This document shows positions 1 to 8,730 of a stretch of DNA of 35,897 nt, piece by piece. Source of the DNA: an uncultured Clostridium sp. (lineage in GTDB: Bacteria > Bacillota > Clostridia > TANB77 > CAG-508). The stretch's first letter is position 1; each line of letters begins with the position of its first letter. The position numbers and the translations under genes are program-made. The notes beneath the pieces were generated by a model. That model saw only the letters and a list, made by a program, of their open reading frames with translations, did no database searches and had not been told where the DNA came from. Where the stretch lies: contig USGK01000015.1 of the NCBI GenBank assembly GCA_900554175.1, forward strand, positions 1 through 35,897, in the 5' to 3' direction.

Positions 1-5
1 TATAA

Positions 6-47
6 AAAATTTATGTAAGCAATTATTTTTTTGCCTACATAAATTTT
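6..47. terminator. AT-rich hairpin, possible bidirectional terminator
   Basis: Arms 6-22 and 31-47 pair over 17 positions with one mismatch (18/35) around an 8-nt loop. It lies beyond the terminator of the sigma/anti-sigma operon and could end a convergent or downstream unit outside the window. The assignment rests on structure only. Confidence 0.4.
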
Positions 48-83
48 ACACTAACATTTGTAATTTATCTATATAATTATTGC

Positions 84-118
84 AAAAAAAGGCAGATAAT
101 TTCAAGGAATTATCCGCC
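84..118 (-). terminator. Rho-independent terminator of the ECF sigma/anti-sigma operon
   Basis: Read on the minus strand, arms 118-108 and 101-91 form an 11-bp stem with one G-U pair and a 6-nt loop, followed directly by seven U (90-84). It sits 14 bp after the anti-sigma stop codon. Confidence 0.8.
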
Positions 119-131
119 CCATAATTTGTTA

Positions 132-776
132 TTAAACATTATTTTTCATAATTCTTTGTATATATAATTCGTATGGATTAGAATTTATATGCGTTGTTAT
201 ATGTGTTATTCCTGGCATATCTTGTATGCTTTCTACTATTATTTGAATTTTTGTATCAGTCTTTATTTCAATAGAAGCAGAGATAGGATTACTTAAGTTA
301 TTAAAATCATTTAACAAATTTTGATTTTCTCCTAATTTATACTTTAATCTTTTTAATGCTTCTTCTTTTGAAACATATTCAATCTCTATATTTTCACTTT
401 TTTCTATTATTTTGTTTTTAATATCTTCTATTTGCTGTTCTGTTATATCATCCTTTAAATATACTTCCATTGTAGAAGCAATTTCATTATAATTATAATA
501 TACTTGTATATTAAAAAAAACAATAATAATTAAGACTATAAAAACTACTAATATTATTATATTTTTTTTATTAATATTCTTCTTAATATTTTTTAAAAAA
601 TCAATCTCTTTGCTTTGATTTTTTTGAACACTTTCCTTTTTTATTTCTTCTAAAACTTTTTTACACTCTTCACAATTTTTTAAATGTTCTTCTACTAATT
701 CCTTCGAAGTATTACTCAAAATATCATCATTATAACTAAATAATAAATCTTTAATAATATCACACTCATTTTTCAT
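132..776 (-). CDS. Zinc-finger anti-sigma factor with an FtsX-like extracellular domain
   Basis: 214 aa. The N-terminus carries a zf-HC2-type zinc site (Cys5, His31, Cys35, Cys38), the usual sigma-binding module of ECF anti-sigma factors. A basic linker and one transmembrane segment follow (about residues 73-92). The rest, about residues 97-205, should lie outside the membrane and looks like the FtsX extracellular domain: 'MEVYLKDDI', then 'SKEEALKRLK', 'LGENQNLL' and 'NPISASIEI', in the order found in FtsX. No FtsX permease part is present. The gene overlaps the sigma gene by 11 bp, typical of translational coupling, and is the last gene before a terminator. By family knowledge it should hold the sigma factor at the membrane. 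That the FtsX-like part senses a cell-wall hydrolase or division state is inference. Confidence 0.85.
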   Translation of the reverse strand: MKNECDIIKDLLFSYNDDILSNTSKELVEEHLKNCEECKKVLEEIKKESVQKNQSKEIDFLKNIKKNINKKNIIILVVFIVLIIIVFFNIQVYYNYNEIASTMEVYLKDDITEQQIEDIKNKIIEKSENIEIEYVSKEEALKRLKYKLGENQNLLNDFNNLSNPISASIEIKTDTKIQIIVESIQDMPGITHITTHINSNPYELYIQRIMKNNV

Positions 777-1260
777 TTTCTAATTTCTCCTTTAATTTTT
801 GCTTACCACGAAAAAATACAACTCTTGCCCAATTTGATGTTTTATTCATAATTTCAGCAATCTCACTATATTCAAAATTTCCAAATATCCTTAAATACAT
901 TACATTTCTAGTGTCTTCGTCAAAATTTTGTAATTCTTTAAATAATTCTATCTTTTTTTCTTTATCACAAAAATTTTCCTCTATTGATTCTTCTATAAAC
1001 AAAGAATTTTGTAATATATCTAATGGTATTTCCTTTTTTGACTTTTCTTTTTTTAGTCTCTTATACCATATATATTTGCTAATTTGACATAGCCATGTCG
1101 ATATTTTACATTCACCTCTAAACTTATTTATGTCTTTAACCGCTACTAAAAAAGTTTCCTGAACAATTTCTTCGGTTGTATCTTCATTTCCAGTTAAGCA
1201 GAATACATATTTATAAACAATTTCACCATATTTTTTATATATTGTATTTATATCCTGCAT
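766..1260 (-). CDS. ECF RNA polymerase sigma factor
   Basis: 164 aa. Region 2 is visible at the N-terminus (motifs 'ETFLVAVKDINKF' and 'STWLCQISKY'). Region 4 is the C-terminal helix-turn-helix ('RNVMYLRIFGNFEYSEIAEI' onward). There is no other domain, so this is a minimal group 4 sigma. I place the start at the ATG at 1260: an AAAGGAGG ribosome-binding site lies at 1268-1275, and a longer reading from 1278 would begin inside it. The gene overlaps its anti-sigma partner by 11 bp. A possible autoregulated promoter lies just upstream. The stimulus is unknown; the FtsX-like domain of the partner suggests an envelope signal. Confidence 0.93.
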   Translation of the reverse strand: MQDINTIYKKYGEIVYKYVFCLTGNEDTTEEIVQETFLVAVKDINKFRGECKISTWLCQISKYIWYKRLKKEKSKKEIPLDILQNSLFIEESIEENFCDKEKKIELFKELQNFDEDTRNVMYLRIFGNFEYSEIAEIMNKTSNWARVVFFRGKQKLKEKLENEK

Positions 1261-1283
1261 AACATTTCCTCCTTTCACTTATT

Positions 1284-1311
1284 TAGTATCCTTTACTATT
1301 ATTTTGTTACA
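1284..1311 (-). promoter_or_regulatory. Candidate autoregulated ECF promoter
   Basis: Minus-strand TGTAAC (1311-1306) and ATACTA (1289-1284) are separated by 16 nt, close to the AAC-type -35 box of ECF promoters. It lies 24 bp upstream of the sigma start. The -10 box is less typical, so this is a candidate only. Confidence 0.4.
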
Positions 1312-1349
1312 AAAATATTCTATTTTTTATTTAATAAGATTTCACAATA

Positions 1350-1386
1350 AAAAGATAAGAAAAAATATTGATTTTTCTTATCTTTT
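1350..1386 (-). terminator. Hairpin terminator after tag
   Basis: Perfect 15-bp inverted repeat (1350-1364 with 1372-1386) around a 7-nt loop, located 54 bp after the tag stop codon. The stem is A/T-rich and the following U-run is short, so termination strength is uncertain. Confidence 0.55.
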
Positions 1387-1440
1387 ATTGCTTTATGAAA
1401 TTTGTTTAAGTAAAAATTGAAATAGTATAATAATTATATT

Positions 1441-1983
1441 TTACTTCTGCTTATACATAAAACATTCTTTTTCATGTGAATATATTATACCTATTGCTTG
1501 CAAATAAGAATATATAATTGTTGTTCCTACAAACTTCATTCCTCTTCTTTTTAAATCATTTGAAATTATATGTGACAATTCAGAACTTGTTTTGTTTACT
1601 TCATAGATTACTTTATTTTCTGTAAAATTCCATATATAATTAGAAAACGTTTTGTACTCTTTTTGTATTTCTTTAAATATCTTACTATTATTAATAGCAG
1701 CACTTATTTTTAATTTATTTCTTATAATGTTTTTATTTTTCAATAATTCTTGTATTTTTTTATCATCATAATTACATATCTTGTCTATTTCAAAATTATC
1801 GAATGCTTTTCTAAATTCTTCTCTTTTATTTAAAACACATTCCCAAGATAGACCTGCTTGAAAAGATTCCAATATTATCATTTCATATAAATACTTATCA
1901 TCATAACTTGGAATTCCCCATTCTTTATCATGATATTTTATGTATTCTTCATTTTTTAGATTACACCATTTACATCTTTTCAT
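1441..1983 (-). CDS. tag: DNA-3-methyladenine glycosylase I
   Basis: 180 aa, the usual length of TagA. It removes 3-methyladenine from alkylated DNA, starting base-excision repair in the cytoplasm. The family zinc site is complete: Cys4 and His18 at the N-terminus ('RCKWC', 'KYHDKEWG') and His170 and Cys174 near the C-terminus ('SHEKECF'). The 'FQAGLSWECVL' segment matches the helix before the base-binding pocket. The start is the ATG at 1983, which has GGAG six bases upstream and gives the family's normal 'M-x-R-C' beginning. An ATG four codons earlier (1995) has no good ribosome-binding site. The gene appears to be monocistronic. Confidence 0.95.
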   Translation of the reverse strand: MKRCKWCNLKNEEYIKYHDKEWGIPSYDDKYLYEMIILESFQAGLSWECVLNKREEFRKAFDNFEIDKICNYDDKKIQELLKNKNIIRNKLKISAAINNSKIFKEIQKEYKTFSNYIWNFTENKVIYEVNKTSSELSHIISNDLKRRGMKFVGTTIIYSYLQAIGIIYSHEKECFMYKQK

Positions 1984-2071
1984 AACGTTCTCCATTTCTA
2001 ATCATCTTTTAAGGTCTTTTTAGCGTTTTATAAATATACTGATTTTATGAATTTTAGCTAATTATAATTTA

Positions 2072-3088
2072 TTAATCTGCTATAAACTCGATAGATTTAA
2101 CCATATATATATTTGGTAAATAAGCAATATTAGATACTAATTCTATTTTGCATAATTCATTAACATGATATCCATAATTTGAATTTGCATTGTTCTCTTT
2201 ATTTCCTAGATATGTTTCTGTATTTTTTCCAATAAGTAGTTTCATAAAATAAAATGGTTGAGAATTAACTGTATCAAAAGTTTTACTATCTAATGCCACC
2301 TTAGCTATAATATAATTTTCTTTCTCATTATAATAAGCAAGTTCTGCATCAAACTCTCTTTTATTTAATAATTCTTTTTTTACTTGCTCTAAGATATAAT
2401 CCTTTTTTGCAACTACAATGATTGTTTTAGCATTTTGATATTTTTCAGTAGGTTCATATGTCGTTATATAATCTCCAACTGTTATATCATTGATATTTAT
2501 TAGTTCTTCATTTTCGTAATTTATAACTTTAAAATCTCCTGATAGATTCTCTGATAAATACTTTGCTTTATCTTCTTTTATATCTCCATAATATATGGTA
2601 TTATTTGTAATTTCAAATACTTCTCCACAATTAAAATTATATTCTACATTAGCTGTTTTTTCTTTATTGTTATTTTCTGAATTTGTTCTATAATATGGAA
2701 TTTGATAAATATTATCTCCTCCTGATTCTTCTCCTCTAAAAACAATTTTTACAGAATCGGAAAGCCATTCTATTGAATAATTATCCTTATGTAAATTCGC
2801 TCCATCATTTGCAAGCTCAGTTCTAAATGATATCGGATTAGTCCCTTCTACATATGGTAATCCTGTTGTATCAAAATATATTAATAATTTCTGTGAACTA
2901 AAAAACATTGGTGTTCCTACTTTATAACATTTAACATGATATTTGCCATTTGGAGATTTTTCATCAAACCACTCTGTTTTAGCATCATTAACTAAAAATA
3001 CTACACCACTATAGGTAAGTGATATTACTAAAACGACAGTTTCTATTATAAAAGCAACAATTATAATTAATTTCTTTTTATTTTTCAT
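2072..3088 (-). CDS. Membrane-anchored protein of unknown function
   Basis: 338 aa. One N-terminal transmembrane segment or uncleaved signal (about residues 7-32) is followed by a hydrophilic extracytoplasmic part. The first part contains 'SPNGKYHVKCYKVGTP' and an 'IEWLSDSVKIVF' strand, which recalls DUF5412-type proteins, but I would not assign the family on that. The middle reads like a small beta domain ('NDITVGDYITTYEPTEKY'), as in proteins with a metal- or OB-like fold. There is no lipobox and no catalytic motif that I recognise. Ribosome-binding site GAGGG lies six bases before the ATG. It stands alone between two hairpins. Confidence 0.8.
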   Translation of the reverse strand: MKNKKKLIIIVAFIIETVVLVISLTYSGVVFLVNDAKTEWFDEKSPNGKYHVKCYKVGTPMFFSSQKLLIYFDTTGLPYVEGTNPISFRTELANDGANLHKDNYSIEWLSDSVKIVFRGEESGGDNIYQIPYYRTNSENNNKEKTANVEYNFNCGEVFEITNNTIYYGDIKEDKAKYLSENLSGDFKVINYENEELININDITVGDYITTYEPTEKYQNAKTIIVVAKKDYILEQVKKELLNKREFDAELAYYNEKENYIIAKVALDSKTFDTVNSQPFYFMKLLIGKNTETYLGNKENNANSNYGYHVNELCKIELVSNIAYLPNIYMVKSIEFIAD

Positions 3089-3135
3089 AAAAAACCCTCT
3101 TTATAAGTTAAAATTTTCCTTTTTAATTATACATT

Positions 3136-3171
3136 AAAAGCCAAATAATTTCAATTAATTATTTGGCTTTT
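3136..3171. terminator. Hairpin terminator after tsaC
   Basis: A perfect 15-bp stem (3136-3150 with 3157-3171) with a 6-nt loop sits 16 bp after the tsaC stop. T-runs are present on both sides, so it could work in both directions. It closes the unit that starts at marR. Confidence 0.75.
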
Positions 3172-3186
3172 TTATTATAGATTTTA

Positions 3187-3786
3187 CTATATTAATTCTT
3201 TAATTTGTTCAATTGAAATTGGTCCTTCACGTATTATTTTTATTTGTTTTAGGGTACAATCTACTATTGTGCTTCCCTTTCCAAATAATACTTTTCCTTC
3301 CAGCATTCCATCTAATTTCGGGCAAGCTTTTTCTATTTCATCTAAACTATTACAAGTTGGTTCTCCACTCTGATTAGCGCTACTCATAAAAACTGGGCTC
3401 TCCGTTTTTCTAATTAAGCTTTCCAACTCTTTGGAAGTAGCCATTCTAATTGCGATTGTTTTTAAACCATTATTTATATAATAAGGTATTTCTGACCTTT
3501 TTTTCAATATTAACGTAATAGGTCCTGGCATAAAAGCATCTATCAATCTTTCAGCTCTGTCATCTAATATAGCAATATCTTTTATTTGCTCTTTATCTGA
3601 ACACATAATAGGAAACAATTTGTTTATAGGTCGTTTCTTTATTTCCATTAATTTATCATGTGCAGTTATCGAATTTATTCTAGCACATAGACCATAAACT
3701 GTATCAGTCGGAACACTAATCACTCCATCATTTTTTAGTATTTTTGCTAATGCATCTATCTCATTTTTTTTATATCTTTTTATCAT
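3187..3786 (-). CDS. tsaC: L-threonylcarbamoyladenylate synthase (YrdC/Sua5 family)
   Basis: 199 aa, a single YrdC domain without the C-terminal Sua5 domain. It makes threonylcarbamoyl-AMP from threonine, bicarbonate and ATP, the first step of t6A37 modification of ANN-decoding tRNAs. Visible motifs are 'SVPTDTVYGL', the 'KKRP' basic segment, 'MPGPITLIL', 'SPVFMSSANQSG' and 'GKGSTIVDC', all in family order. The start has AAGGA seven bases upstream. It lies 58 bp after the thioesterase gene and is probably the last gene of the marR-bmrCD unit. The other t6A genes are not in the window. Confidence 0.96.
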   Translation of the reverse strand: MIKRYKKNEIDALAKILKNDGVISVPTDTVYGLCARINSITAHDKLMEIKKRPINKLFPIMCSDKEQIKDIAILDDRAERLIDAFMPGPITLILKKRSEIPYYINNGLKTIAIRMATSKELESLIRKTESPVFMSSANQSGEPTCNSLDEIEKACPKLDGMLEGKVLFGKGSTIVDCTLKQIKIIREGPISIEQIKELI

Positions 3787-3844
3787 ATTTCTTTCCTTAA
3801 TTTATAAATATTTCTCATTCTATAAATTCAATTTTAAAATTATA

Positions 3845-4261
3845 TCAACTTTCAATTAACTGTTTGAATATATTATATACTTCTATATTTTTCTTTTTCA
3901 TATTAATTGGTTTTAAATTTATATCTGTGAAGCAATGTTTTGTATATGCCTCTACTACTTTATTTTTTGTATTTGCTTCTGTAACATTATATTTAACAGT
4001 CATTCTTATTCCATTATATTCTGTTATATATGGCTCTATTATAATGATATCGCCACTTGTCACATGATATTTATACTTGCAATTTACTTCTAAAGTAGGA
4101 ATAGTGTATCCTTCACTTTCTAATTTTTCCATTGGTAAATTTAAGTCTTCTAACCACCTACTTCTTGCTTCTTCTAAAAATCTTATATAATTTGAATGAT
4201 GTACAATTCCCATCTTATCCGTTTCATAGTAATTAATTTTTCTTTCATATTTAAAACTCAT
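3845..4261 (-). CDS. Hotdog-fold acyl-CoA thioesterase (YbgC/FadM type)
   Basis: 138 aa, a single 4HBT hotdog domain. The motif 'YYETDKMGIVHHSNYIRFLEEAR' region near the N-terminus holds the catalytic Asp and the 'GxVxHxxY' signature of the 4-hydroxybenzoyl-CoA/YbgC thioesterases. Known members hydrolyse acyl-CoA or acyl-ACP; the substrate here cannot be read from sequence. I take the ATG at 4261, which has GGAGG five bases upstream. A longer reading would need a TTG at 4273 that overlaps that ribosome-binding site. It follows the exporter genes with a 19-bp gap. Confidence 0.9.
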   Translation of the reverse strand: MSFKYERKINYYETDKMGIVHHSNYIRFLEEARSRWLEDLNLPMEKLESEGYTIPTLEVNCKYKYHVTSGDIIIIEPYITEYNGIRMTVKYNVTEANTKNKVVEAYTKHCFTDINLKPINMKKKNIEVYNIFKQLIES

Positions 4262-4280
4262 TTTGTCCTCCAAATTTAAT

Positions 4281-6407
4281 TTAAACTAACTGAAATTGTG
4301 AATTATATAAATCAGCATAGAAACCATTTTGTTTCATAAGCTCATTGTGGTTTCCTTGTTCAATAATATTACCTTCCTTTACAACTAAAATTAAATCAGC
4401 ATTTTTAATTGTTGAAAGTCTATGTGCAATAATAAATGATGTTCTACCTTCTGTTAATTTATCCATAGCTTTTTGTACTAATTCCTCTGTTCTAGTATCT
4501 ACATTAGATGTTGCTTCATCTAATATTAAGAATGGTGCATCTTCTATCAATCCCCTAGCTATTGTTAGTAATTGTCTTTGTCCCGCAGATACATTATCAT
4601 TTTCAGCAAGCTCCGAATTATACCCATTCGGTAGTGTTCTTATAAAGTGATCTAATCCTATTTCTTTACACACTTCTTTTACTCTTTCACTACTTATATT
4701 TTTTCTATTGTAAATAATATTTTCAGTAACTGTTCCTTCAAATAGCCAAGAATCTTGAAGTACCATAGTGAATAAATCATGAATATTTTCTCTTGTAAGC
4801 TCATTTATAGAGATTCCATCAATCCTGATATCTCCACTATTAATCTCATAGAATTTCATGAGTAAATTTACCATTGTTGTTTTTCCTGCTCCTGTTGGTC
4901 CAACAATTGCAATTTTTTGTCCTGGCTTAGCAACTGCTGTAAAATTATTTATTGTTGGTTTGTTAGCATCATCATATTGGAATACAACATTCTCAAATTC
5001 TACTTTTCCTTTTACTTTTGATTTATCTAATTTCTTTGTTATATTATCTTGATTTGATAATTCTTTTTCGTCTAAGAATTCAAATACTCTTTCACTTGCT
5101 GCTGCCGTTGATTGTAGTTGTGTCATACTTTGAGCTATTTGAGCTAGAGGTGATGTAAATAATCTTACATAACTTATAAATGCAACTATTACACCAAAAG
5201 TTATTATTTCTTTTTGAGCTAAAATAGCTCCAACTATACATACGGCAACATACCCAAAATTACCAATAAAGGACATTAATGGTTGCATTAAACCTGATAA
5301 AAATTGACTTTTCTTATTTGCTTCACATACTTTTTTATTATACTCATTAAATTTTTTTATTGCATCTTCTCTTCCATTATATACTTTTACAACATTTAAT
5401 CCTGAATAAATTTCTTCAATATGGGCATTTAAATTTCCAAGTTCTTCTTGTTTGGCTTTAAAATATTTTTGTGAATTTTTAAGTATTAAAATCATTCCAA
5501 CAAATCCTATTAAACTTGCCATAATAGCTGTAATAGCCATTATCCAATTTGTGTAAAACATCATAATAATGGTTCCTATAAATAAAACTACCGAACTTAC
5601 TAACGTTCCTAAAGACTGATTCATAGTTTGTGCTATTGTATCTACATCATTTGTTACTCTAGATAAAATATCTCCTGTTTGGTGTTTATCGAAATACTTT
5701 AATGGTAGCTTATTTATCTTTATTGAAATTCTACTTCTTAATTTTTTTGCAAATCTATTTGAAACATTTGTCATACAAATTGATTGAATATAGCTAAATA
5801 AACTACTACATACATACAATACTACTAAAAATAATGCTATATTTTTTATAGTATCTATATTCATTTTTGGTTTTATAACTTTTTGTATATTTTGTGGCAT
5901 TTTTTCTATATTTTTATATAACTCATTTATTTCAATATCTTTAGACATATTTCCCATAATGGATATAAATTCATATTGTTCCTCTGGAGAAATTTTCTCT
6001 CCATCTATTTCTATTTCTTCAAAAATTGATTCTAACATTTGTTTTGGAAATTCTGACATATTAATTCCATTTTGCGTATTGCTTTCATTGGATCCCATAT
6101 TCATATTAGCTAATTTTTTATTTAAATTTTCACTAATTGCTTTTGTTAACTTTTCAAAATTATCTTGGTTTATTACTAGACCTTTTGATATTTCATTTGT
6201 CAAATCTGATAATTTATTTGGAGATAATATTGATAATACTGAACTCAAAAACGCAAGTATAATAGCTATCATAATTAGAGCTTTATATCCACCCAATTCT
6301 TTAAATAGTCTTTTGATTGCCTTTTTAAAGTCTTTAGCTTTTTCTCCACCAGCCATATTCATTCCAACTCTACCTTTAGGAGTATGTACTTTATTTTCTT
6401 TATCCAT
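4281..6407 (-). CDS. ABC exporter half-transporter, catalytically complete subunit (BmrD-like)
   Basis: 708 aa, a transmembrane domain fused to a nucleotide-binding domain. Walker A 'GPTGAGKTT' is near residue 507 and Walker B 'LILDEATSNVD' near 627 with the catalytic Glu. The H-loop is 'IAHRLSTI', but the signature is altered to 'VSAGQRQ' instead of LSGGQ. An insertion of roughly 100 residues lies between TM1 and TM2 (about residues 75-185, outside the membrane), the place where BmrD-type subunits carry an extracellular domain. It overlaps the preceding subunit by 8 bp and has GGAGG inside that gene's end. With the partner it should form a heterodimeric multidrug or peptide exporter; the substrate is unknown. 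Confidence 0.93.
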   Translation of the reverse strand: MDKENKVHTPKGRVGMNMAGGEKAKDFKKAIKRLFKELGGYKALIMIAIILAFLSSVLSILSPNKLSDLTNEISKGLVINQDNFEKLTKAISENLNKKLANMNMGSNESNTQNGINMSEFPKQMLESIFEEIEIDGEKISPEEQYEFISIMGNMSKDIEINELYKNIEKMPQNIQKVIKPKMNIDTIKNIALFLVVLYVCSSLFSYIQSICMTNVSNRFAKKLRSRISIKINKLPLKYFDKHQTGDILSRVTNDVDTIAQTMNQSLGTLVSSVVLFIGTIIMMFYTNWIMAITAIMASLIGFVGMILILKNSQKYFKAKQEELGNLNAHIEEIYSGLNVVKVYNGREDAIKKFNEYNKKVCEANKKSQFLSGLMQPLMSFIGNFGYVAVCIVGAILAQKEIITFGVIVAFISYVRLFTSPLAQIAQSMTQLQSTAAASERVFEFLDEKELSNQDNITKKLDKSKVKGKVEFENVVFQYDDANKPTINNFTAVAKPGQKIAIVGPTGAGKTTMVNLLMKFYEINSGDIRIDGISINELTRENIHDLFTMVLQDSWLFEGTVTENIIYNRKNISSERVKEVCKEIGLDHFIRTLPNGYNSELAENDNVSAGQRQLLTIARGLIEDAPFLILDEATSNVDTRTEELVQKAMDKLTEGRTSFIIAHRLSTIKNADLILVVKEGNIIEQGNHNELMKQNGFYADLYNSQFQLV

Positions 6408-8163
6408 TTTCTAATTCCTCCTTTGATAATTGTGATGTAGCAATTTGTTGATATACTTCGCAATTTTTTAATAGCTCTTTATGAGTTCCTTGGCCAACTA
6501 TTTTCCCATTATCTAAAACTATGATTTTATCTGCATTTATAATTGTTCCTACCCTTTGTGCAACAATTAAACTTGTGGCTTCTTTTGTATAATTTTTTAG
6601 TGATTTTCTTAAAACTGTATCTGTCTTATAATCTAATGCTGAAAAACTATCATCAAAAATGTATATTTCAGGATTTCTTGCTATTGCTCTAGCTATGGAC
6701 AATCTTTGTTTTTGTCCTCCAGATACATTTGTTCCTCCTTGAGCAATACTTGTATTATATTTGTCTTCCATTTTTTCTACAAATTCTTTAGCTTGTGCTA
6801 CATCTATAGCTTCTTTAATTTCTTTATCACTTATTTTCTCTTTACCATTATTTCCATAAGCTACATTTGATTTCACTGTACCATTGAATATAACTGCCTT
6901 TTGTGATACATAGCCTAATTTATTGTTTAAAAATTCCTCATCATATTCTTTTACATTTATACCATCAACTAAAACTTCTCCTTCTGTAGCATCATAGAAT
7001 CTAGGAACCAAATTGATAAGTGTTGATTTTCCTGAACCAGTCGAACCAATAAATGCAACCGTTTCTCCTTTATTTACTTTAAAAGATATATCTTCAAGTA
7101 GATATTCTTCTGCATCAGGATATTTGAATGATACATTTTTAAATTCTACTGTACCTATTTGTTTCGTTTTATTTTCCTTTAAACTTCCATTTTTCACTGA
7201 TATTTCAGTGTCTAATACTTCATTTATACGACCAGCAGAAACTTTAGCTCTTGGTAGCATCATAAATATCATAGCAAGCATTAAAAATGACATTATTACT
7301 TGCATTGAATAGCTTGAAAATACCACCATATCTCCAAATAATGCTAGTTTATTACTCATCATTGCATCTCTTATTAAAAATGCCCCTACAAAATAAATTG
7401 CTAAAGTTAGTCCATACATTATCATGTACATTGTAGGTTGCATAATTGCAAATGTCTTTTGATTGAATAGTTGTGTGTTTGTTAAATCATCATTTATCTT
7501 TTCAAATTTCTCTTCTTGATATTCTTCTGCATTAAATGCTTTTACAACTCTAATTCCAGTTAAATTTTCACGAGTTACTTCATTTAATTTATCTGTTAAT
7601 TTTTGAACTCTCTTAAATCTAGGTAATACTAATACTGTTATAATACCTAATACGCATAATAGTATCAAAACTCCAACTAGTGTAATTGTACTCCATTGCC
7701 AACTTTTATTTACAATTTTTGTAATAGCCCATACTGCTGTAATTGGAGCTTTTAACATCAATTGTAATCCCATTGAAATAAGCATTTCTACTTGTGTTAT
7801 ATCATTTGTTGTCCTTGTTATTAAACTACTTGTAGAAAAAGCTTTCACTTCATGCATAGATAATTTCGATACCTTTTCAAATAATTTATTTCTTAGCGAC
7901 ATAGAAAAATTAGACGAAACATTTGCCGTTATATATCCTGTTATAACTGCTGCTATTAAACTTCCAAAAGCACAGGCAAGCATATACACACCGTTTTTTA
8001 ATATTTCTGACATTTGGCTACCTTCTGTCTGAACTAATTGTGTTATTTCTGACATATAGTCTGGTAGCTTTAAATCTAACCATACTTGAAAAACTACTAA
8101 AACTAAAATAAATAGTGTTAAAATCCATTCTTTTATTGTAAAGTTTTTTAATAATTTAATCAT
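6400..8163 (-). CDS. ABC exporter half-transporter, degenerate-site subunit (BmrC-like)
   Basis: 587 aa, six TM helices then a nucleotide-binding domain. Walker A is 'GSTGSGKST' and the signature is canonical 'VSGGQKQRLS'. The residue after Walker B is Asp ('IYIFDDSFSALD') instead of the catalytic Glu, and the H-loop His is Gln ('IVAQRVGTI'). Its partner has the opposite pattern (good Walker B and H-loop, poor signature), so only one of the two ATP sites should be fully active, as known for BmrCD, LmrCD and TM287/288. The start is ambiguous: ATG 8172 has no spaced ribosome-binding site, while ATG 8163 has AAAGG nine bases upstream, so I use 8163. It is controlled by the MarR gene upstream. 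Confidence 0.93.
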   Translation of the reverse strand: MIKLLKNFTIKEWILTLFILVLVVFQVWLDLKLPDYMSEITQLVQTEGSQMSEILKNGVYMLACAFGSLIAAVITGYITANVSSNFSMSLRNKLFEKVSKLSMHEVKAFSTSSLITRTTNDITQVEMLISMGLQLMLKAPITAVWAITKIVNKSWQWSTITLVGVLILLCVLGIITVLVLPRFKRVQKLTDKLNEVTRENLTGIRVVKAFNAEEYQEEKFEKINDDLTNTQLFNQKTFAIMQPTMYMIMYGLTLAIYFVGAFLIRDAMMSNKLALFGDMVVFSSYSMQVIMSFLMLAMIFMMLPRAKVSAGRINEVLDTEISVKNGSLKENKTKQIGTVEFKNVSFKYPDAEEYLLEDISFKVNKGETVAFIGSTGSGKSTLINLVPRFYDATEGEVLVDGINVKEYDEEFLNNKLGYVSQKAVIFNGTVKSNVAYGNNGKEKISDKEIKEAIDVAQAKEFVEKMEDKYNTSIAQGGTNVSGGQKQRLSIARAIARNPEIYIFDDSFSALDYKTDTVLRKSLKNYTKEATSLIVAQRVGTIINADKIIVLDNGKIVGQGTHKELLKNCEVYQQIATSQLSKEELENG

Positions 8164-8179
8164 TACCTCCATCCTTTCT

Positions 8180-8189
8180 GTTAGCTAGC
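8180..8189. promoter_or_regulatory. Candidate second MarR operator before the exporter genes
   Basis: GTTAGCTAGC is a near-palindrome centred on AGCT and differs at only two positions from the GTTAGCTGAC found in the marR promoter (minus-strand reading of 8710-8719). It lies 16 bp upstream of the exporter start. Confidence 0.4.
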
Positions 8190-8240
8190 TTATATTTTAT
8201 TTATTTTTATAGGCGCTTTAATCATTTTATTAAAAGTTTT

Positions 8241-8690
8241 CTATTCTTTTATATTTTTTATCATTTTGTTTACTATATTTGAAAAAATTTCTAACTCCTC
8301 ACTAGTAATATTTTTAATTGCTTTTTGTTCTAACAACTTCATTTGTTTGTTACCTGTTTCGAAGAATTCCTTAGCACTTCTAGTTAATGTTACTGTTTTA
8401 GACCTAGTATCATTTTGATTGATTTCTCTTTTTACTAAACCATTTTTTTCCATCCTTTGTAATAAATCTGATATTGTTGCACGCCTTAAATTTAAGTTTT
8501 CTTCTAAATCTTTTTGATATATTTCTTTATCTTTATTTTCTAAAATATACCCTACAATTTGCATTTGAGTTGGCGTAGGAATTTTTGACATATTTGGAAA
8601 AATTTTTTTAATTTCTTTTCCTGATGACAAATTTCTTATTATTGTTTTTTCAAGATTTTTTATTTGACTTAATATACTTTGCTCTATTAT
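8241..8690 (-). CDS. MarR-family transcriptional regulator, apparently with an AUA start
   Basis: About 149 aa if started at 8690. A winged helix-turn-helix is visible ('LEENLNLRRATISDLLQRME' recognition helix, then 'KNGLVKREINQNDTRSKTV' wing), as in MarR repressors of drug exporters. The only standard in-frame start, TTG at 8630, has no ribosome-binding site and would remove helix alpha-1. The frame stays open upstream and encodes a plausible helix ('ILSQIKNLEKTIIRNL'), and a perfect AAAGGAGG (8700-8707) stands nine bases before an ATA (8690-8688). I therefore propose an AUA start, with the next ATA (8687) as alternative. It heads the exporter operon and probably represses itself through the operator at 8710. 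Confidence 0.85.
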   Translation of the reverse strand: MIEQSILSQIKNLEKTIIRNLSSGKEIKKIFPNMSKIPTPTQMQIVGYILENKDKEIYQKDLEENLNLRRATISDLLQRMEKNGLVKREINQNDTRSKTVTLTRSAKEFFETGNKQMKLLEQKAIKNITSEELEIFSNIVNKMIKNIKE

Positions 8691-8709
8691 AAATCGCCTC
8701 CTCCTTTTT

Positions 8710-8719
8710 GTCAGCTAAC
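8710..8719. promoter_or_regulatory. Candidate MarR operator at the marR promoter
   Basis: GTCAGCTAAC, a 10-bp palindrome with one mismatch, starts 11 bp after the -10 box, at about the transcription start. A repressor bound here would block the marR-exporter operon. The same core recurs at 8180. Confidence 0.5.
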
Positions 8720-8730
8720 TTACCTTTGAT

